Positions 52,908 through 60,925 of a stretch of DNA of 64,000 nucleotides are shown one piece after another (position 1 is the stretch's first letter; the number at the start of each line of letters is the position of its first letter). Source of the stretch: an uncultured Lachnospiraceae bacterium (GTDB taxonomy: Bacteria > Bacillota > Clostridia > Lachnospirales > Lachnospiraceae); NCBI GenBank assembly GCA_910578115.1, contig CAJTPO010000002.1:1-64000 (forward strand). The letters are read 5' to 3'. The notes below the pieces were generated by a model. It saw only the letters and a program-made list of their open reading frames with translations, was not told the DNA's origin and made no database searches. The translations under genes were made by a program, and so were the position numbers.

Positions 52908-53138
52908 TTAAATGATGTATGGTTTTAAAGCTGCCAGGACTTCGTCGATCGCGTCTTCGGCGTGGATGTTCAAGTCGATGGGCTTGGACAGATCCAGACT
53001 GAAGATACCCATGATGGACTTTGCATCAATGACGTACCTGCCGGATACCAAATCGAAGTCGTAATCAAATTTTGTAATGTCATTTACAAAAGACTTAACC
53101 TTATCAATCGAATTTAAAGAAATCTGTACGGTTTTCAT
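52908..53138 (-). CDS. HPr-like protein lacking the phosphorylatable histidine
   Basis: 76 aa on the minus strand. It has the length and fold pattern of HPr, the phosphocarrier of the sugar phosphotransferase system. The regulatory-site region is kept as AKSIMGIFSL (Ser41, equivalent to Ser46 of HPr). The catalytic loop GLHARPA is absent, however: the aligned stretch reads NSIDKVKSF, with no His15 equivalent. It therefore cannot carry phosphate from enzyme I and may act as a regulatory Crh-like protein, although Crh also keeps Ser46. AAAGGAGGT precedes the ATG. It is a single gene divergent from mtaB with a strong promoter. Confidence 0.85.
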   Translation of the reverse strand: MKTVQISLNSIDKVKSFVNDITKFDYDFDLVSGRYVIDAKSIMGIFSLDLSKPIDLNIHAEDAIDEVLAALKPYII

Positions 53139-53154
53139 GTGAAATCTACCTCCT

Positions 53155-53183
53155 TTGATTGTTCATACCTTCTGCTCTAATAC
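53155..53183 (+). promoter_or_regulatory. Promoter of mtaB
   Basis: TTGATT (53155-53160), 17 bases, TAATAC (53178-53183). Its -10 overlaps the -10 of the opposite-strand HPr promoter. Confidence 0.5.
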
Positions 53184-53208
53184 TAAATGTTGGAAGTGTA
53201 AAAGTCAA
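53180..53208 (-). promoter_or_regulatory. Promoter of the HPr-like gene
   Basis: On the minus strand: TTGACT (53208-53203), 17 bases, TAGTAT (53185-53180). Confidence 0.7.
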
Positions 53209-53241
53209 TGATAAAACAATACAAAAAACGTGGAGAATATA

Positions 53242-54552
53242 ATGAAAAGTGTAGCACTACATAATTTGGGATGCAAGGTGAACAGCTATGAAATAGATGT
53301 AATGCAACAAAGGCTGCAGGAAAGCGGATATGTCATTGTGCCTTTTGATGAAGCGGCGGATGTTTATATCATAAATACGTGCACTGTGACCAATATTGCG
53401 GACAGGAAGAGCAGGCAGATGATCCATCGCGCAAGGAAAAGGAATCCTGATGCCGTAGTGGTGGCGGCAGGATGTTATGTGCAGACCGCGGGGGAGACGG
53501 CTTTGCAGGACGGTACGATCGATATTGCCGTGGGAAATAACCGGAAGAAGGATATCGTCACCATATTGGAAGAATACTGGAAGGGTAAAGAAGAGACGGC
53601 GGTAAATGTGATCAATATCGGTGATACGAGAGAATATGAAGAAATGCAGTTGTCACGCACGGCCGAGCATACCAGGGCTTATATTAAGATTCAGGACGGC
53701 TGTAACCAGTTTTGTTCCTACTGCATTATCCCCTATGCCCGAGGCCGGGTCAGAAGCCGCAGAGAGGAGGATATTCTGCGGGAGGTGCGGGGGATCGTGG
53801 ATGCCGGATATAAGGAGATCGTGCTGACCGGGATTCATATCAGTTCTTACGGCATTGACAGGGGAGCATCGGAATTGCTGCAGCTTTTGGGGAAGCTCCA
53901 CATGATAGACGGACTGGAGCGTATCCGTCTGGGATCACTGGAGCCGCGCATCGTGACGGAAGATTTTGCCGCGCAGATCAGCGCCATGCCCAGGATATGT
54001 CCGCATTTTCATCTGTCTTTGCAGAGCGGCTGTGATTCGGTCCTGCGCAGAATGAATAGACATTATACAGCCGGGGAATACTTTCAGACAACAGAAGCGC
54101 TTCGGAGATATTATCGGGATCCGGCGATCACCACGGACGTGATCGTAGGGTTTCCGGGAGAGACGGAAGAAGAATTTCATACGACGGAGGAATTCGTGCG
54201 CAGGATCCGGTTCTATGAAATGCACATTTTCAAATATTCCAGGAGACAGGGGACCAGGGCGGCACAGATGAATTTCCAGCTTACGGAAGCGGATAAGAGC
54301 AGGAGAAGCGAGATCCTTATGCGTGCGGAAGCGCAGATGTCGCATGATTACAGGGCCGGTTATCTGAACTGTGAGACGGAAGTTCTTATGGAAGAGAAGA
54401 AGGCGATAAACGGGCAAACGTACTGGATCGGACATACGCCGCAGTATATAAAAGCGGCCAGAGCAGATGGAGAATCACAGAATCTGGGGAATCAGATCGT
54501 AACGGGAAGGCTTACGGAGTTTCTCGATGACGACATTATGCTGTTAAAGTGA
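53242..54552 (+). CDS. mtaB: tRNA (N6-threonylcarbamoyladenosine(37)-C2)-methylthiotransferase MtaB
   Basis: 436 aa from ATG 53242, with GGAG 7 bases upstream; an earlier GTG at 53230 is less likely. It converts t6A37 to ms2t6A37 in tRNAs. The N-terminal UPF0004 domain begins VALHNLGCKVNSYE with conserved cysteines. The radical-SAM cluster is Cys154, Cys158, Cys161 (CNQFCSYC), followed by IPYARGRVRSR, and a C-terminal TRAM-like domain closes the protein. In Bacillus it is the last gene of the dnaK-prmA-rsmE operon; here it is separated from rsmE by the cysteine desulfurase, thiI and HPr genes. Confidence 0.96.
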   Translation: MKSVALHNLGCKVNSYEIDVMQQRLQESGYVIVPFDEAADVYIINTCTVTNIADRKSRQMIHRARKRNPDAVVVAAGCYVQTAGETALQDGTIDIAVGNNRKKDIVTILEEYWKGKEETAVNVINIGDTREYEEMQLSRTAEHTRAYIKIQDGCNQFCSYCIIPYARGRVRSRREEDILREVRGIVDAGYKEIVLTGIHISSYGIDRGASELLQLLGKLHMIDGLERIRLGSLEPRIVTEDFAAQISAMPRICPHFHLSLQSGCDSVLRRMNRHYTAGEYFQTTEALRRYYRDPAITTDVIVGFPGETEEEFHTTEEFVRRIRFYEMHIFKYSRRQGTRAAQMNFQLTEADKSRRSEILMRAEAQMSHDYRAGYLNCETEVLMEEKKAINGQTYWIGHTPQYIKAARADGESQNLGNQIVTGRLTEFLDDDIMLLK

Positions 54553-54581
54553 TTGAATTTTAAGTGACTATAGAGTATTAT
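54553..54581 (+). promoter_or_regulatory. Promoter of ireB
   Basis: TTGAAT (54553-54558), 17 bases, TATTAT (54576-54581). Confidence 0.6.
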
Positions 54582-54638
54582 GGTAGTATATATTGTACGG
54601 GCAATTTCAAAAATGACAATGGATAAGGGCGTAAGAAC

Positions 54639-54902
54639 ATGCGGGATTTAGAGAACACACAATTTTTTAAAGTAGAAACAGAGCCGGAAACGGGAGTAAA
54701 GATTGTACTTTCCACGGTGTATGAGGCACTGACAGAGAAGGGATATAATCCAGTGAATCAGATCGTAGGATATATTATGTCCGGGGATCCTACTTATATT
54801 ACCAGCCATAAGAGTGCGCGCAGTTTGATCATGAAAGTGGAGCGCGATGAACTGGTGGAGGAGATGCTGGTGGAATACATCAAAAATTCACTGGGGAAAT
54901 AG
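54639..54902 (+). CDS. ireB: IreB family regulatory phosphoprotein (UPF0297)
   Basis: 87 aa. The sequence (NTQFFKVETEP, then VYEALTEKGYNPVNQIVGYI and SGDPTYITSHKSAR) is the whole UPF0297 family pattern. In Enterococcus faecalis IreB is phosphorylated by the PASTA kinase IreK and affects cephalosporin tolerance; the same role here is inference. It starts the conserved ireB-ruvX-DUF1292 run also seen in Bacillus (yrzL-yrrK-yrzB). The 156-base gap to ruvX holds no other gene. Confidence 0.95.
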   Translation: MRDLENTQFFKVETEPETGVKIVLSTVYEALTEKGYNPVNQIVGYIMSGDPTYITSHKSARSLIMKVERDELVEEMLVEYIKNSLGK

Positions 54903-55058
54903 ACAGATCCGTCGAGGCAGGAATGTCTGCCGGGCGTGCGGTGTGTAAGGATGTGCCGGTGGCGGCGGAGAAAAGTACTTAAAGGAAATGCGGCAATAGC
55001 GGAAGGGAGAATGCGTTACTATAAACGGCCCGGCCGTGAATAGAGACAGGGATACAGG

Positions 55059-55493
55059 ATGAGAATCATGGGGTTGGATCTGGGTTCCAGGACGGTGGGA
55101 GTGGCGGTAAGCGATCCGCTTCTGATCACGGCACAGGGACTGGAGATCATCAGAAGGAAAGATGAGAATAAGCTGCGGCAGACATTGGCGCGGATAGAGC
55201 AGCTGATCACGGAGTATGAGGTGTCGGAGATTGTGCTGGGACTGCCGAAGAATATGAATGATACGATGGGTGACAGAGCAGAACTGTCACTGGCGTTTCA
55301 GGATAAGCTGGAGAGAAGGACAGGCCTTCCCGTGACGATGTGGGATGAACGGCTCACTACCGTAGCAGCGGACAGGGCGATGATGGAAGCAGGGATACGC
55401 AGAGAGCACCGTAAGGAATATGTGGACAAGATCGCGGCAGTTTTTATCCTGCAGGGATATCTGGATTATCGTGCTAACAAGGAGAATGCGTAA
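55059..55493 (+). CDS. ruvX: Putative pre-16S rRNA nuclease / Holliday junction resolvase-like protein RuvX (YqgF)
   Basis: 144 aa, RNase H-like fold. The signatures [16 protein letters not shown] near the N-terminus and [10 protein letters not shown] and WDERLTT further on are intact. In E. coli it matures the 5' end of 16S rRNA; in some species it acts on Holliday junctions. The next gene starts with the base after its stop codon, so translation is coupled. Confidence 0.95.
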   Translation: MRIMGLDLGSRTVGVAVSDPLLITAQGLEIIRRKDENKLRQTLARIEQLITEYEVSEIVLGLPKNMNDTMGDRAELSLAFQDKLERRTGLPVTMWDERLTTVAADRAMMEAGIRREHRKEYVDKIAAVFILQGYLDYRANKENA

Positions 55494-55748
55494 GTGGAGA
55501 AGATTGTTTTTACACCGGAAGGTGAGGAACCGGTACAGTTCTGTATTTTGGAGCAGACCAGACTGGGCGGTATCGACTATATTCTGGTGACGGATTCCGA
55601 GGAGGGAGACGGTGAGGCTCTTATTCTTCGGGATGTGTCCGGGGCGGACGAGAAAGAAGCCGTCTATGAGATTGTGACAGAGGATGAGGAATTAAACGCA
55701 GTGGCGGCTGTGTTTGAAAATATGCTGGAAGACATTGAGTTAACGTAG
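55494..55748 (+). CDS. DUF1292 domain-containing protein (YrzB-like)
   Basis: 84 aa, very acidic, starting at GTG directly after the ruvX stop. DUF1292 pattern: KIVFTPEGEEPVQF, then DYILVTDSEEGDG and a Glu/Asp-rich C-terminus. Function unknown; its consistent placement after ruvX suggests a link with RNA or ribosome maturation, but that is inference. Confidence 0.9.
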   Translation: MEKIVFTPEGEEPVQFCILEQTRLGGIDYILVTDSEEGDGEALILRDVSGADEKEAVYEIVTEDEELNAVAAVFENMLEDIELT

Positions 55749-56122
55749 TGTTTTCGGCAAATGCGCAGGAATTCCGAATATACAGTGTGTGTCCGATTGA
55801 TCGACGCCTGCTCTATATGCGGAGGATGTGCATAATTGCAGTACAGAGGTTTCTGCGGATGTATGCAGAAAGAGGTAACAGGGAAGCGGCAGGCCGAAGA
55901 GAGCAACGGCAGATTCCGTAACAGGGAAGCCGAAGACTGAACTGTTACCGGAAAGTATCGGTGCGGTGCAGAGAATGTCATAAGGGAAAACTATTCGCAG
56001 ACTGCCGGCTTAGAGGAAAGCGAGAAGAACGTGCAGACAGGTTTTGCCTGTTTTGTTATTGTGCGGAATATATGCGCTGAAGCCGATACGGATACATATA
56101 TGAGAGAATGGAGGAAATATAT
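55749..56122. other. Gap upstream of RNase J with competing inverted repeats
   Basis: About 370 bases with no supported gene. Two copies of TAACAGGGAAGC (55876-55887 and 55919-55930) precede CTGTTACCGG (55942-55951), which can pair with either copy, so two exclusive hairpins are possible. ACAGG-TTTTG-CCTGT followed by TTTG (56037-56055) could be a weak terminator or attenuator. Confidence 0.45.
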
Positions 56123-57799
56123 TTGAAGAAAATTGAACAGGGAAGAGGTGCTTCCAGGCTGAAAGTGATTCCGCTTGGAGGCTTAGAGCAGATTGGACTT
56201 AATATGACTGCTTTCGAGTATGAGGACAGTATTATTGTGGTAGACTGCGGTTTGTCATTTCCGGAGGACGAGATGCTGGGGATCGATCTGGTGATCCCGG
56301 ATATCAGCTACCTGAAAGAACATGCCGATAAGGTAAAGGGTTTTGTGATCACACATGGACATGAGGATCATATCGGTGCGCTGCCGTATGTCCTTAAGGA
56401 GTTGAACATCCCCATCTATGCCACCAGGCTTACCATGGGGATCATAGAGAACAAGCTGACGGAACATGATCTGACGAATAAGACGAGGCGCAAAGTAGTA
56501 AAATTCGGACAGTCTATTAATCTGGGCCAGTTCAGAGTGGAATTTATCAGGACGAATCACAGTATTGTGGATGCAGCGGCCCTGGCGATCTATTCGCCGG
56601 CAGGTGTGGTGGTGCATACGGGAGATTTCAAGGTAGACTATACGCCTGTGTTTGGTGACGCCATTGATCTGCAGCGTTTTGCAGAGATCGGAAAGAAAGG
56701 CGTGCTTGCGCTGATGTGTGATTCTACGAATGCGGAGCGGCTGGGATTTACGGCTTCTGAGAGAACAGTGGGCAGAACGTTTGATACGTTGTTTGCAGAC
56801 CATAAAGATACGCGGATTATTATTGCAACTTTTGCATCCAATGTGGACAGGGTACAGCAGATCATTAATTCAGCGTATAAGCATGGAAGAAAAGTCGTGG
56901 TGGAAGGCAGAAGCATGGTCAACATCATAGAGACCGCTTCCGCGCTGGAATGTCTGCACATTCCGGAGAACACTTTGATTGACATAGAGCAGCTGAAGAA
57001 TTATCCTAATGATAAGACGGTGATCATCACCACCGGCAGTCAGGGGGAGAGCATGGCGGCTTTGAGCCGGATGGCCAGTAATAATCACCGGAAGATATCG
57101 ATCCTTCCCGGAGATACGGTTATTTTCTCGTCCCATCCGATACCGGGTAATGAGAAAGCAGTTACCAATGTGATCAATGAGCTGCAGATGAAAGGGGCGG
57201 ATGTTATCTTTCAGGATGTGCATGTTTCCGGACATGCCTGCCAGGAAGAGATCAAGCTGATCTACAGCCTTGTAAAGCCGCGGTATGCGGTGCCCATCCA
57301 TGGAGAGTACAAACACAGGAAGGCACAGGCAAAGGTAGCGGCGGATCTGGGCATTCCGAAAGAGAATATCTTCATGATCCAGTCCGGCGACGTGCTGGAG
57401 ATGAACAATGAGAAGGCGGAAGTGACCGGAAAGGTGCCTGTGGGTGCAATTCTGGTAGACGGTCTGGGCGTAGGAGATGTGGGCAATGTCGTTCTGCGTG
57501 ACAGGCAGCATCTGGCTGAGGACGGTATTCTGATCGTGGTGCTGGCGTTGGATTCCTACAGTGACCGACTGGTGTCGGGGCCTGACATCGTGTCCAGAGG
57601 TTTCGTGTATGTCCGTGAGTCGGACGAGCTTTTGGATGAGGCGAGACTGTTGGTGGATGAGGCTGTGCATGGGTGCCTGAGCAAAGGTCAGACTGACTGG
57701 GGAAAGATCAAGTCGTCCATCAAAGACGTGCTCAGTGAATTCGTGTGGAAGAAGACGAAGAGACGGCCGATGATCCTGCCGATCATTATGGAAGTTTAG
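56123..57799 (+). CDS. rnj: Ribonuclease J
   Basis: 558 aa from TTG 56123, which is 9 bases after GGAGG; the ATG at 56108 overlaps that ribosome site and is less likely. Metallo-beta-lactamase fold RNase with endo- and 5'-3' exonuclease activity, a central mRNA decay and rRNA maturation enzyme in Firmicutes. The zinc motif is seen as THGHEDH (His78, His80, Asp82, His83). The beta-CASP domain includes ITTGSQGE and the C-terminal domain is complete (ends MILPIIMEV). In Bacillus RNase J is not in the ireB-ruvX cluster; here it lies in its middle. Confidence 0.96.
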   Translation: MKKIEQGRGASRLKVIPLGGLEQIGLNMTAFEYEDSIIVVDCGLSFPEDEMLGIDLVIPDISYLKEHADKVKGFVITHGHEDHIGALPYVLKELNIPIYATRLTMGIIENKLTEHDLTNKTRRKVVKFGQSINLGQFRVEFIRTNHSIVDAAALAIYSPAGVVVHTGDFKVDYTPVFGDAIDLQRFAEIGKKGVLALMCDSTNAERLGFTASERTVGRTFDTLFADHKDTRIIIATFASNVDRVQQIINSAYKHGRKVVVEGRSMVNIIETASALECLHIPENTLIDIEQLKNYPNDKTVIITTGSQGESMAALSRMASNNHRKISILPGDTVIFSSHPIPGNEKAVTNVINELQMKGADVIFQDVHVSGHACQEEIKLIYSLVKPRYAVPIHGEYKHRKAQAKVAADLGIPKENIFMIQSGDVLEMNNEKAEVTGKVPVGAILVDGLGVGDVGNVVLRDRQHLAEDGILIVVLALDSYSDRLVSGPDIVSRGFVYVRESDELLDEARLLVDEAVHGCLSKGQTDWGKIKSSIKDVLSEFVWKKTKRRPMILPIIMEV

Positions 57800-57886
57800 T
57801 TCGTGCCGTTGATGACGGCGTGGAGGAGATAAAGTACCCGGCTTTTTATGGAGCATATGTGACGAAGAAGAGATGGGGGCGCAGGT

Positions 57887-58219
57887 ATGACGGAAAATGA
57901 TGTTATGGAAAGTGCGAAGCAGCTTGCAGGGATCATCCGTGAGACTGATGTATACAAAGAGTATCTGCATCAGCGGGAAAGCCTGAAAGCGCAGCCCGAG
58001 CTGTATGCCCAGGTCAATGAGTACAGACAGAAGAATTTTGCCATACAGAATGAGTCGGACGGCATGGAGCTGTTTGACAGAATGGAAATATTTGAGCGGG
58101 AATACAGAGAGTTTCGGGAGAATCCGGCTGTGGATGAATTTCTGAGGGCCGAGCTGGCGTTCTGCCGTATGATGCAGGAAATGAATGTGCTGCTCACGGC
58201 GGAGATTGATTTCGAATAA
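57887..58219 (+). CDS. YlbF family regulator
   Basis: 110 aa, predicted all-helical with heptad-like spacing; belongs to the YlbF/YmcA (Com_YlbF) family. In Bacillus subtilis YlbF, YmcA and YaaT form the Y-complex that directs RNase Y processing and affects competence, sporulation and biofilm. Its place directly after RNase J is consistent with a link to mRNA decay (inference). The start ATG 57887 follows a G-rich ribosome site. Confidence 0.85.
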   Translation: MTENDVMESAKQLAGIIRETDVYKEYLHQRESLKAQPELYAQVNEYRQKNFAIQNESDGMELFDRMEIFEREYREFRENPAVDEFLRAELAFCRMMQEMNVLLTAEIDFE

Positions 58220-58335
58220 GAGATTATGCGGCTTTCGGCAGGAATTTGTGATTCCGCTTATGCGTAAGAACAGCCTGCAGGTAACTTGAATGGGACTATT
58301 GCAAGAGTGAGATGAACTTGCGGAGGATAGCGGAG

Positions 58336-58725
58336 ATGAATATTAAGTACATCATAGGTTCAATAGTTGAGATGGTCATTAAGATCGTGGTATTTATTTT
58401 TATTGCCATGTTTGTTATCAGAACGGCGACGGCGGCCTATGATTATGGGTTCCGTGTGTTTGCGGAGAAGCCGATGGATGTTGGAGAGGGCAGGACTATC
58501 AGTGTTTCTATTGGAAATGCGGATTCCGCTAAGGAAGTAGGCGAAATGCTGCAGGAAAGAGGACTGATCCGGGATGCGACGCTTTTCAGGATCCAGGAGC
58601 TGCTTTCGGAGAATCATGGCAAGATCCGGCCGGGTATCTATGATCTGACTACAGCGATGACTGCACAGGAAATGCTGGAAGTGATTGCGGCGAAACCGGA
58701 TGAGGAAGAAGAAAACAAAGAGTAG
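58336..58725 (+). CDS. Short membrane protein resembling the N-terminal part of MltG
   Basis: 129 aa from ATG 58336, with GGAGG 9 bases upstream; an ATG at 58312 is also in frame. One N-terminal membrane helix (about 12-35) is followed by an extracytoplasmic domain with a LysM-like pattern (SAKEVGEMLQERGLIRDA, then IRPGIYDLTTAMTAQEML). This matches the first domain of endolytic transglycosylase MltG (YceG), but the catalytic domain of about 200 residues is missing and no second frame supplies it. It occupies the place of mltG (yrrL) in the Bacillus cluster. It may regulate the cell wall without cleaving it; function unknown. Confidence 0.75.
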   Translation: MNIKYIIGSIVEMVIKIVVFIFIAMFVIRTATAAYDYGFRVFAEKPMDVGEGRTISVSIGNADSAKEVGEMLQERGLIRDATLFRIQELLSENHGKIRPGIYDLTTAMTAQEMLEVIAAKPDEEEENKE

Positions 58726-58745
58726 AGAAGAGAGGGTATAATACG

Positions 58746-59414
58746 ATGACAGGCGACGAGCGCCTCAATGCGTTTATTGATTCGTTGGATACCGGAAACA
58801 CTCCTTTTTTAAATGAAATAGAGAAAGAGGCCAGAGAAACCAATGTACCTGTTATACGCACGCCGGTGCAGAGTCTGTTAAAGCTGCTGCTCGCGATGCG
58901 AAAGCCAGCATCGATTCTGGAGGTTGGCTGTGCTGTTGGTTTCTCTGCGCTTTTGATGAGTGAGTACGGGCCGGAGGACTGCCATATAACGACCATTGAG
59001 AAATATGAGAAAAGGATTCCTGTCGCCAGAGAGAATTTCAGGCGGGCGGGAAAGGAAGGGCAGATTACCCTTCTGGAAGGAGACGCAGCCGATATTTTAC
59101 GTAAAATGCAGGGATCCTATGAGATGATATTTATGGACGCGGCGAAGGGGCAGTATATTCATTTTCTGCCGGATGTCCTGCGGCTGCTGGCTCCGGGCGG
59201 CATCCTGCTGTCTGATAATGTGCTGCAGGACGGGGATATTCTGGAATCACGCTTTGCAGTGACCAGAAGGAACCGGACAATACACAGCCGAATGCGGGAA
59301 TATCTGTATGAGTTGAAACACCATCCGGACCTGGAAACAGTGATCCTGCCGGTGGGGGATGGCATAACGGTCAGTGTGAGGAAAGACGGAGCAAAGACAA
59401 ATTTACCGGTATGA
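58746..59414 (+). CDS. trmR: O-methyltransferase, probably TrmR (tRNA 5-hydroxyuridine methyltransferase)
   Basis: 222 aa SAM-dependent methyltransferase of the COMT-like class: ILEVGCAVGFSALLMSEY is motif I and IFMDAAKGQY holds the metal/catalytic Asp region, with LLSDNVLQDG following. Position between an MltG-like gene and a U32 gene is exactly that of yrrM (TrmR) in Bacillus, which methylates 5-hydroxyuridine at tRNA position 34 to 5-methoxyuridine. Function is thus inferred from family plus synteny. Confidence 0.85.
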   Translation: MTGDERLNAFIDSLDTGNTPFLNEIEKEARETNVPVIRTPVQSLLKLLLAMRKPASILEVGCAVGFSALLMSEYGPEDCHITTIEKYEKRIPVARENFRRAGKEGQITLLEGDAADILRKMQGSYEMIFMDAAKGQYIHFLPDVLRLLAPGGILLSDNVLQDGDILESRFAVTRRNRTIHSRMREYLYELKHHPDLETVILPVGDGITVSVRKDGAKTNLPV

Positions 59415-59464
59415 AACGGTCGCCTGCGAAAGCAGGCCAATGAGAACCGGCGTGAGGAGAAGTT

Positions 59465-60712
59465 ATGAAGGACAATATCAGAAAGCCTGAGTTACTGGTG
59501 CCGGCGAGCAGTCTGGAAGTGCTGAAAACAGCGGTCATATTCGGGGCGGATGCTGTTTATATCGGCGGTGAGGCGTTCGGGCTGCGGGCGAAGGCGAAGA
59601 ATTTCACGCCGGCGGAGATGGCGGAAGGGATTGCTTTTGCCCATGCCCATGGGGTACGGGTGCACGTGACAGCCAATATTCTGGCACATAATTATGATCT
59701 GGAAGGAGCGAAAGCTTATTTCAAGGAACTTAAGGAGATGAAGCCGGACGCGTTGATCATCGCCGATCCGGGAATGTTTATGCTGGCGCGGCAGATCTGT
59801 CCGGAAATAGATATTCACGTATCGACGCAGGCCAACAATACCAATTATATGACGTATCGGTTCTGGTATGAACAGGGTGCCAGACGCGTGGTGTCGGCAA
59901 GAGAGCTGTCCTTAACGGAAATTCGGGAGATACGGGAGAAGATACCCGACGATCTGGAGATCGAAAGCTTTATTCATGGAGCCATGTGTATTTCCTATTC
60001 GGGACGGTGCCTGCTGAGCAGTTATTTCACGGGGCGGGATGCCAATCATGGAGCGTGCACCCATCCCTGCCGCTGGAAATATGCGGTGATGGAGGAAACA
60101 AGACCGGGAGAGTATCTGCCCGTCTACGAGAATGAAAGAGGAACCTATATTTTCAATTCCAAAGATCTGTGTATGATCGGTCATATTCCGGAGATGATCG
60201 AGGCCGGTATAGACAGTTTCAAGATCGAGGGGCGGATGAAGACGGCGCTGTATGTGGCGGCGGTGGCGCGCACTTACCGCCGTGCCATTGACGACTGTCT
60301 GGAATCTGAGGAGAAGTATCGGGCGAATATGAACTGGTATCTGGAAGAGATTGCCAAATGTACTTACCGCCAGTTTACGACGGGATTCTATTTCGGCAAA
60401 CCGGACGAGACGACCCAGATCTATGATAACAATACGTACGTGAATGAATATATTTATCTGGGAATTGCAGGGGAGCTTGTGAAGACTGCGGGAAAAACCT
60501 GTGTACGTATCGAACAGCGGAATAAATTCTGTACGGGGGATTTGATCGAGATCATGAAACCGGACGGTACCAACACGGCGGCAAAGGTACTTGCCATGTA
60601 CAATGAGGCGGGGGAGAGTGTGGAATCCTGTCCCCATTCGAAGCAGGTGATTGATGTGGAATTGTCGGTGCTGCCGGAGCGTTATGATATTCTGCGGGTT
60701 AGCAATGGGTGA
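59465..60712 (+). CDS. U32 family protein, probably tRNA U34 hydroxylation protein TrhP
   Basis: 415 aa. The U32 signature is clear: ESFIHGAMCISYSGRC, then GACTHPCRW, giving four Cys of an iron-sulfur site, and FKIEGRMKT. Originally called peptidases, members such as TrhP (YrrN/YrrO in Bacillus) and RlhA are RNA hydroxylation proteins using prephenate-linked chemistry. The gene follows trmR by 50 bases, and TrhP makes the substrate (ho5U34) of TrmR, so a two-step tRNA wobble pathway is likely. Bacillus has two U32 genes here; this window has one, of the longer YrrO type. Confidence 0.88.
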   Translation: MKDNIRKPELLVPASSLEVLKTAVIFGADAVYIGGEAFGLRAKAKNFTPAEMAEGIAFAHAHGVRVHVTANILAHNYDLEGAKAYFKELKEMKPDALIIADPGMFMLARQICPEIDIHVSTQANNTNYMTYRFWYEQGARRVVSARELSLTEIREIREKIPDDLEIESFIHGAMCISYSGRCLLSSYFTGRDANHGACTHPCRWKYAVMEETRPGEYLPVYENERGTYIFNSKDLCMIGHIPEMIEAGIDSFKIEGRMKTALYVAAVARTYRRAIDDCLESEEKYRANMNWYLEEIAKCTYRQFTTGFYFGKPDETTQIYDNNTYVNEYIYLGIAGELVKTAGKTCVRIEQRNKFCTGDLIEIMKPDGTNTAAKVLAMYNEAGESVESCPHSKQVIDVELSVLPERYDILRVSNG

Positions 60713-60738
60713 AGATTGACTGCAGGTTTTGTGGGAAA

Positions 60739-60778
60739 CTGACAGGATGGTGTTTTTTGTGATTGCAAAATCCGTCAG
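60739..60778 (+). promoter_or_regulatory. Stem-loop in the gap upstream of glnN
   Basis: CTGACAGGAT (60739-60748) pairs with ATCCGTCAG (60770-60778) with one bulge. Three TTGCA cores follow at 60791-60808. No T-tract follows the stem. Confidence 0.4.
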
Positions 60779-60803
60779 ATATTACAAAATTTGCATTGCA
60801 GTA

Positions 60804-60837
60804 TTGCATTTTTAAAAAAAGTAAGTTATTTTATAAA
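60804..60837 (+). promoter_or_regulatory. Possible promoter of glnN
   Basis: TTGCAT (60804-60809) with TATTTT after 17 bases (60827-60832), or an overlapping TATAAA (60832-60837) at too long a spacing. The gap is very AT-rich, so this is tentative. Confidence 0.35.
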
Positions 60838-60874
60838 AGGGTTGCAGGTCATATAGAGGTATCGTGAGCGAAGG

Positions 60875-60909
60875 TGTTCCAAAAAGGTTTTTTTTTGGAA
60901 CATTTTTTT
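60875..60909 (+). terminator. Intrinsic terminator in the glnN leader (candidate attenuator)
   Basis: TGTTCCAAAAA pairs with TTTTTTGGAACA, followed by a run of seven T. Only 17 bases separate the T-run from the glnN ATG at 60926, so there is no room for a promoter between them and glnN transcripts must read through this terminator. Confidence 0.85.
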
Positions 60910-60925
60910 ATTCCGAAGGAAAGGA

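Noticed and set aside
55749..56000. Cobalamin-type riboswitch suggested by the AGGGAAGC sequences
   Set aside because: The other conserved boxes of that riboswitch are not present, and the downstream gene is RNase J.
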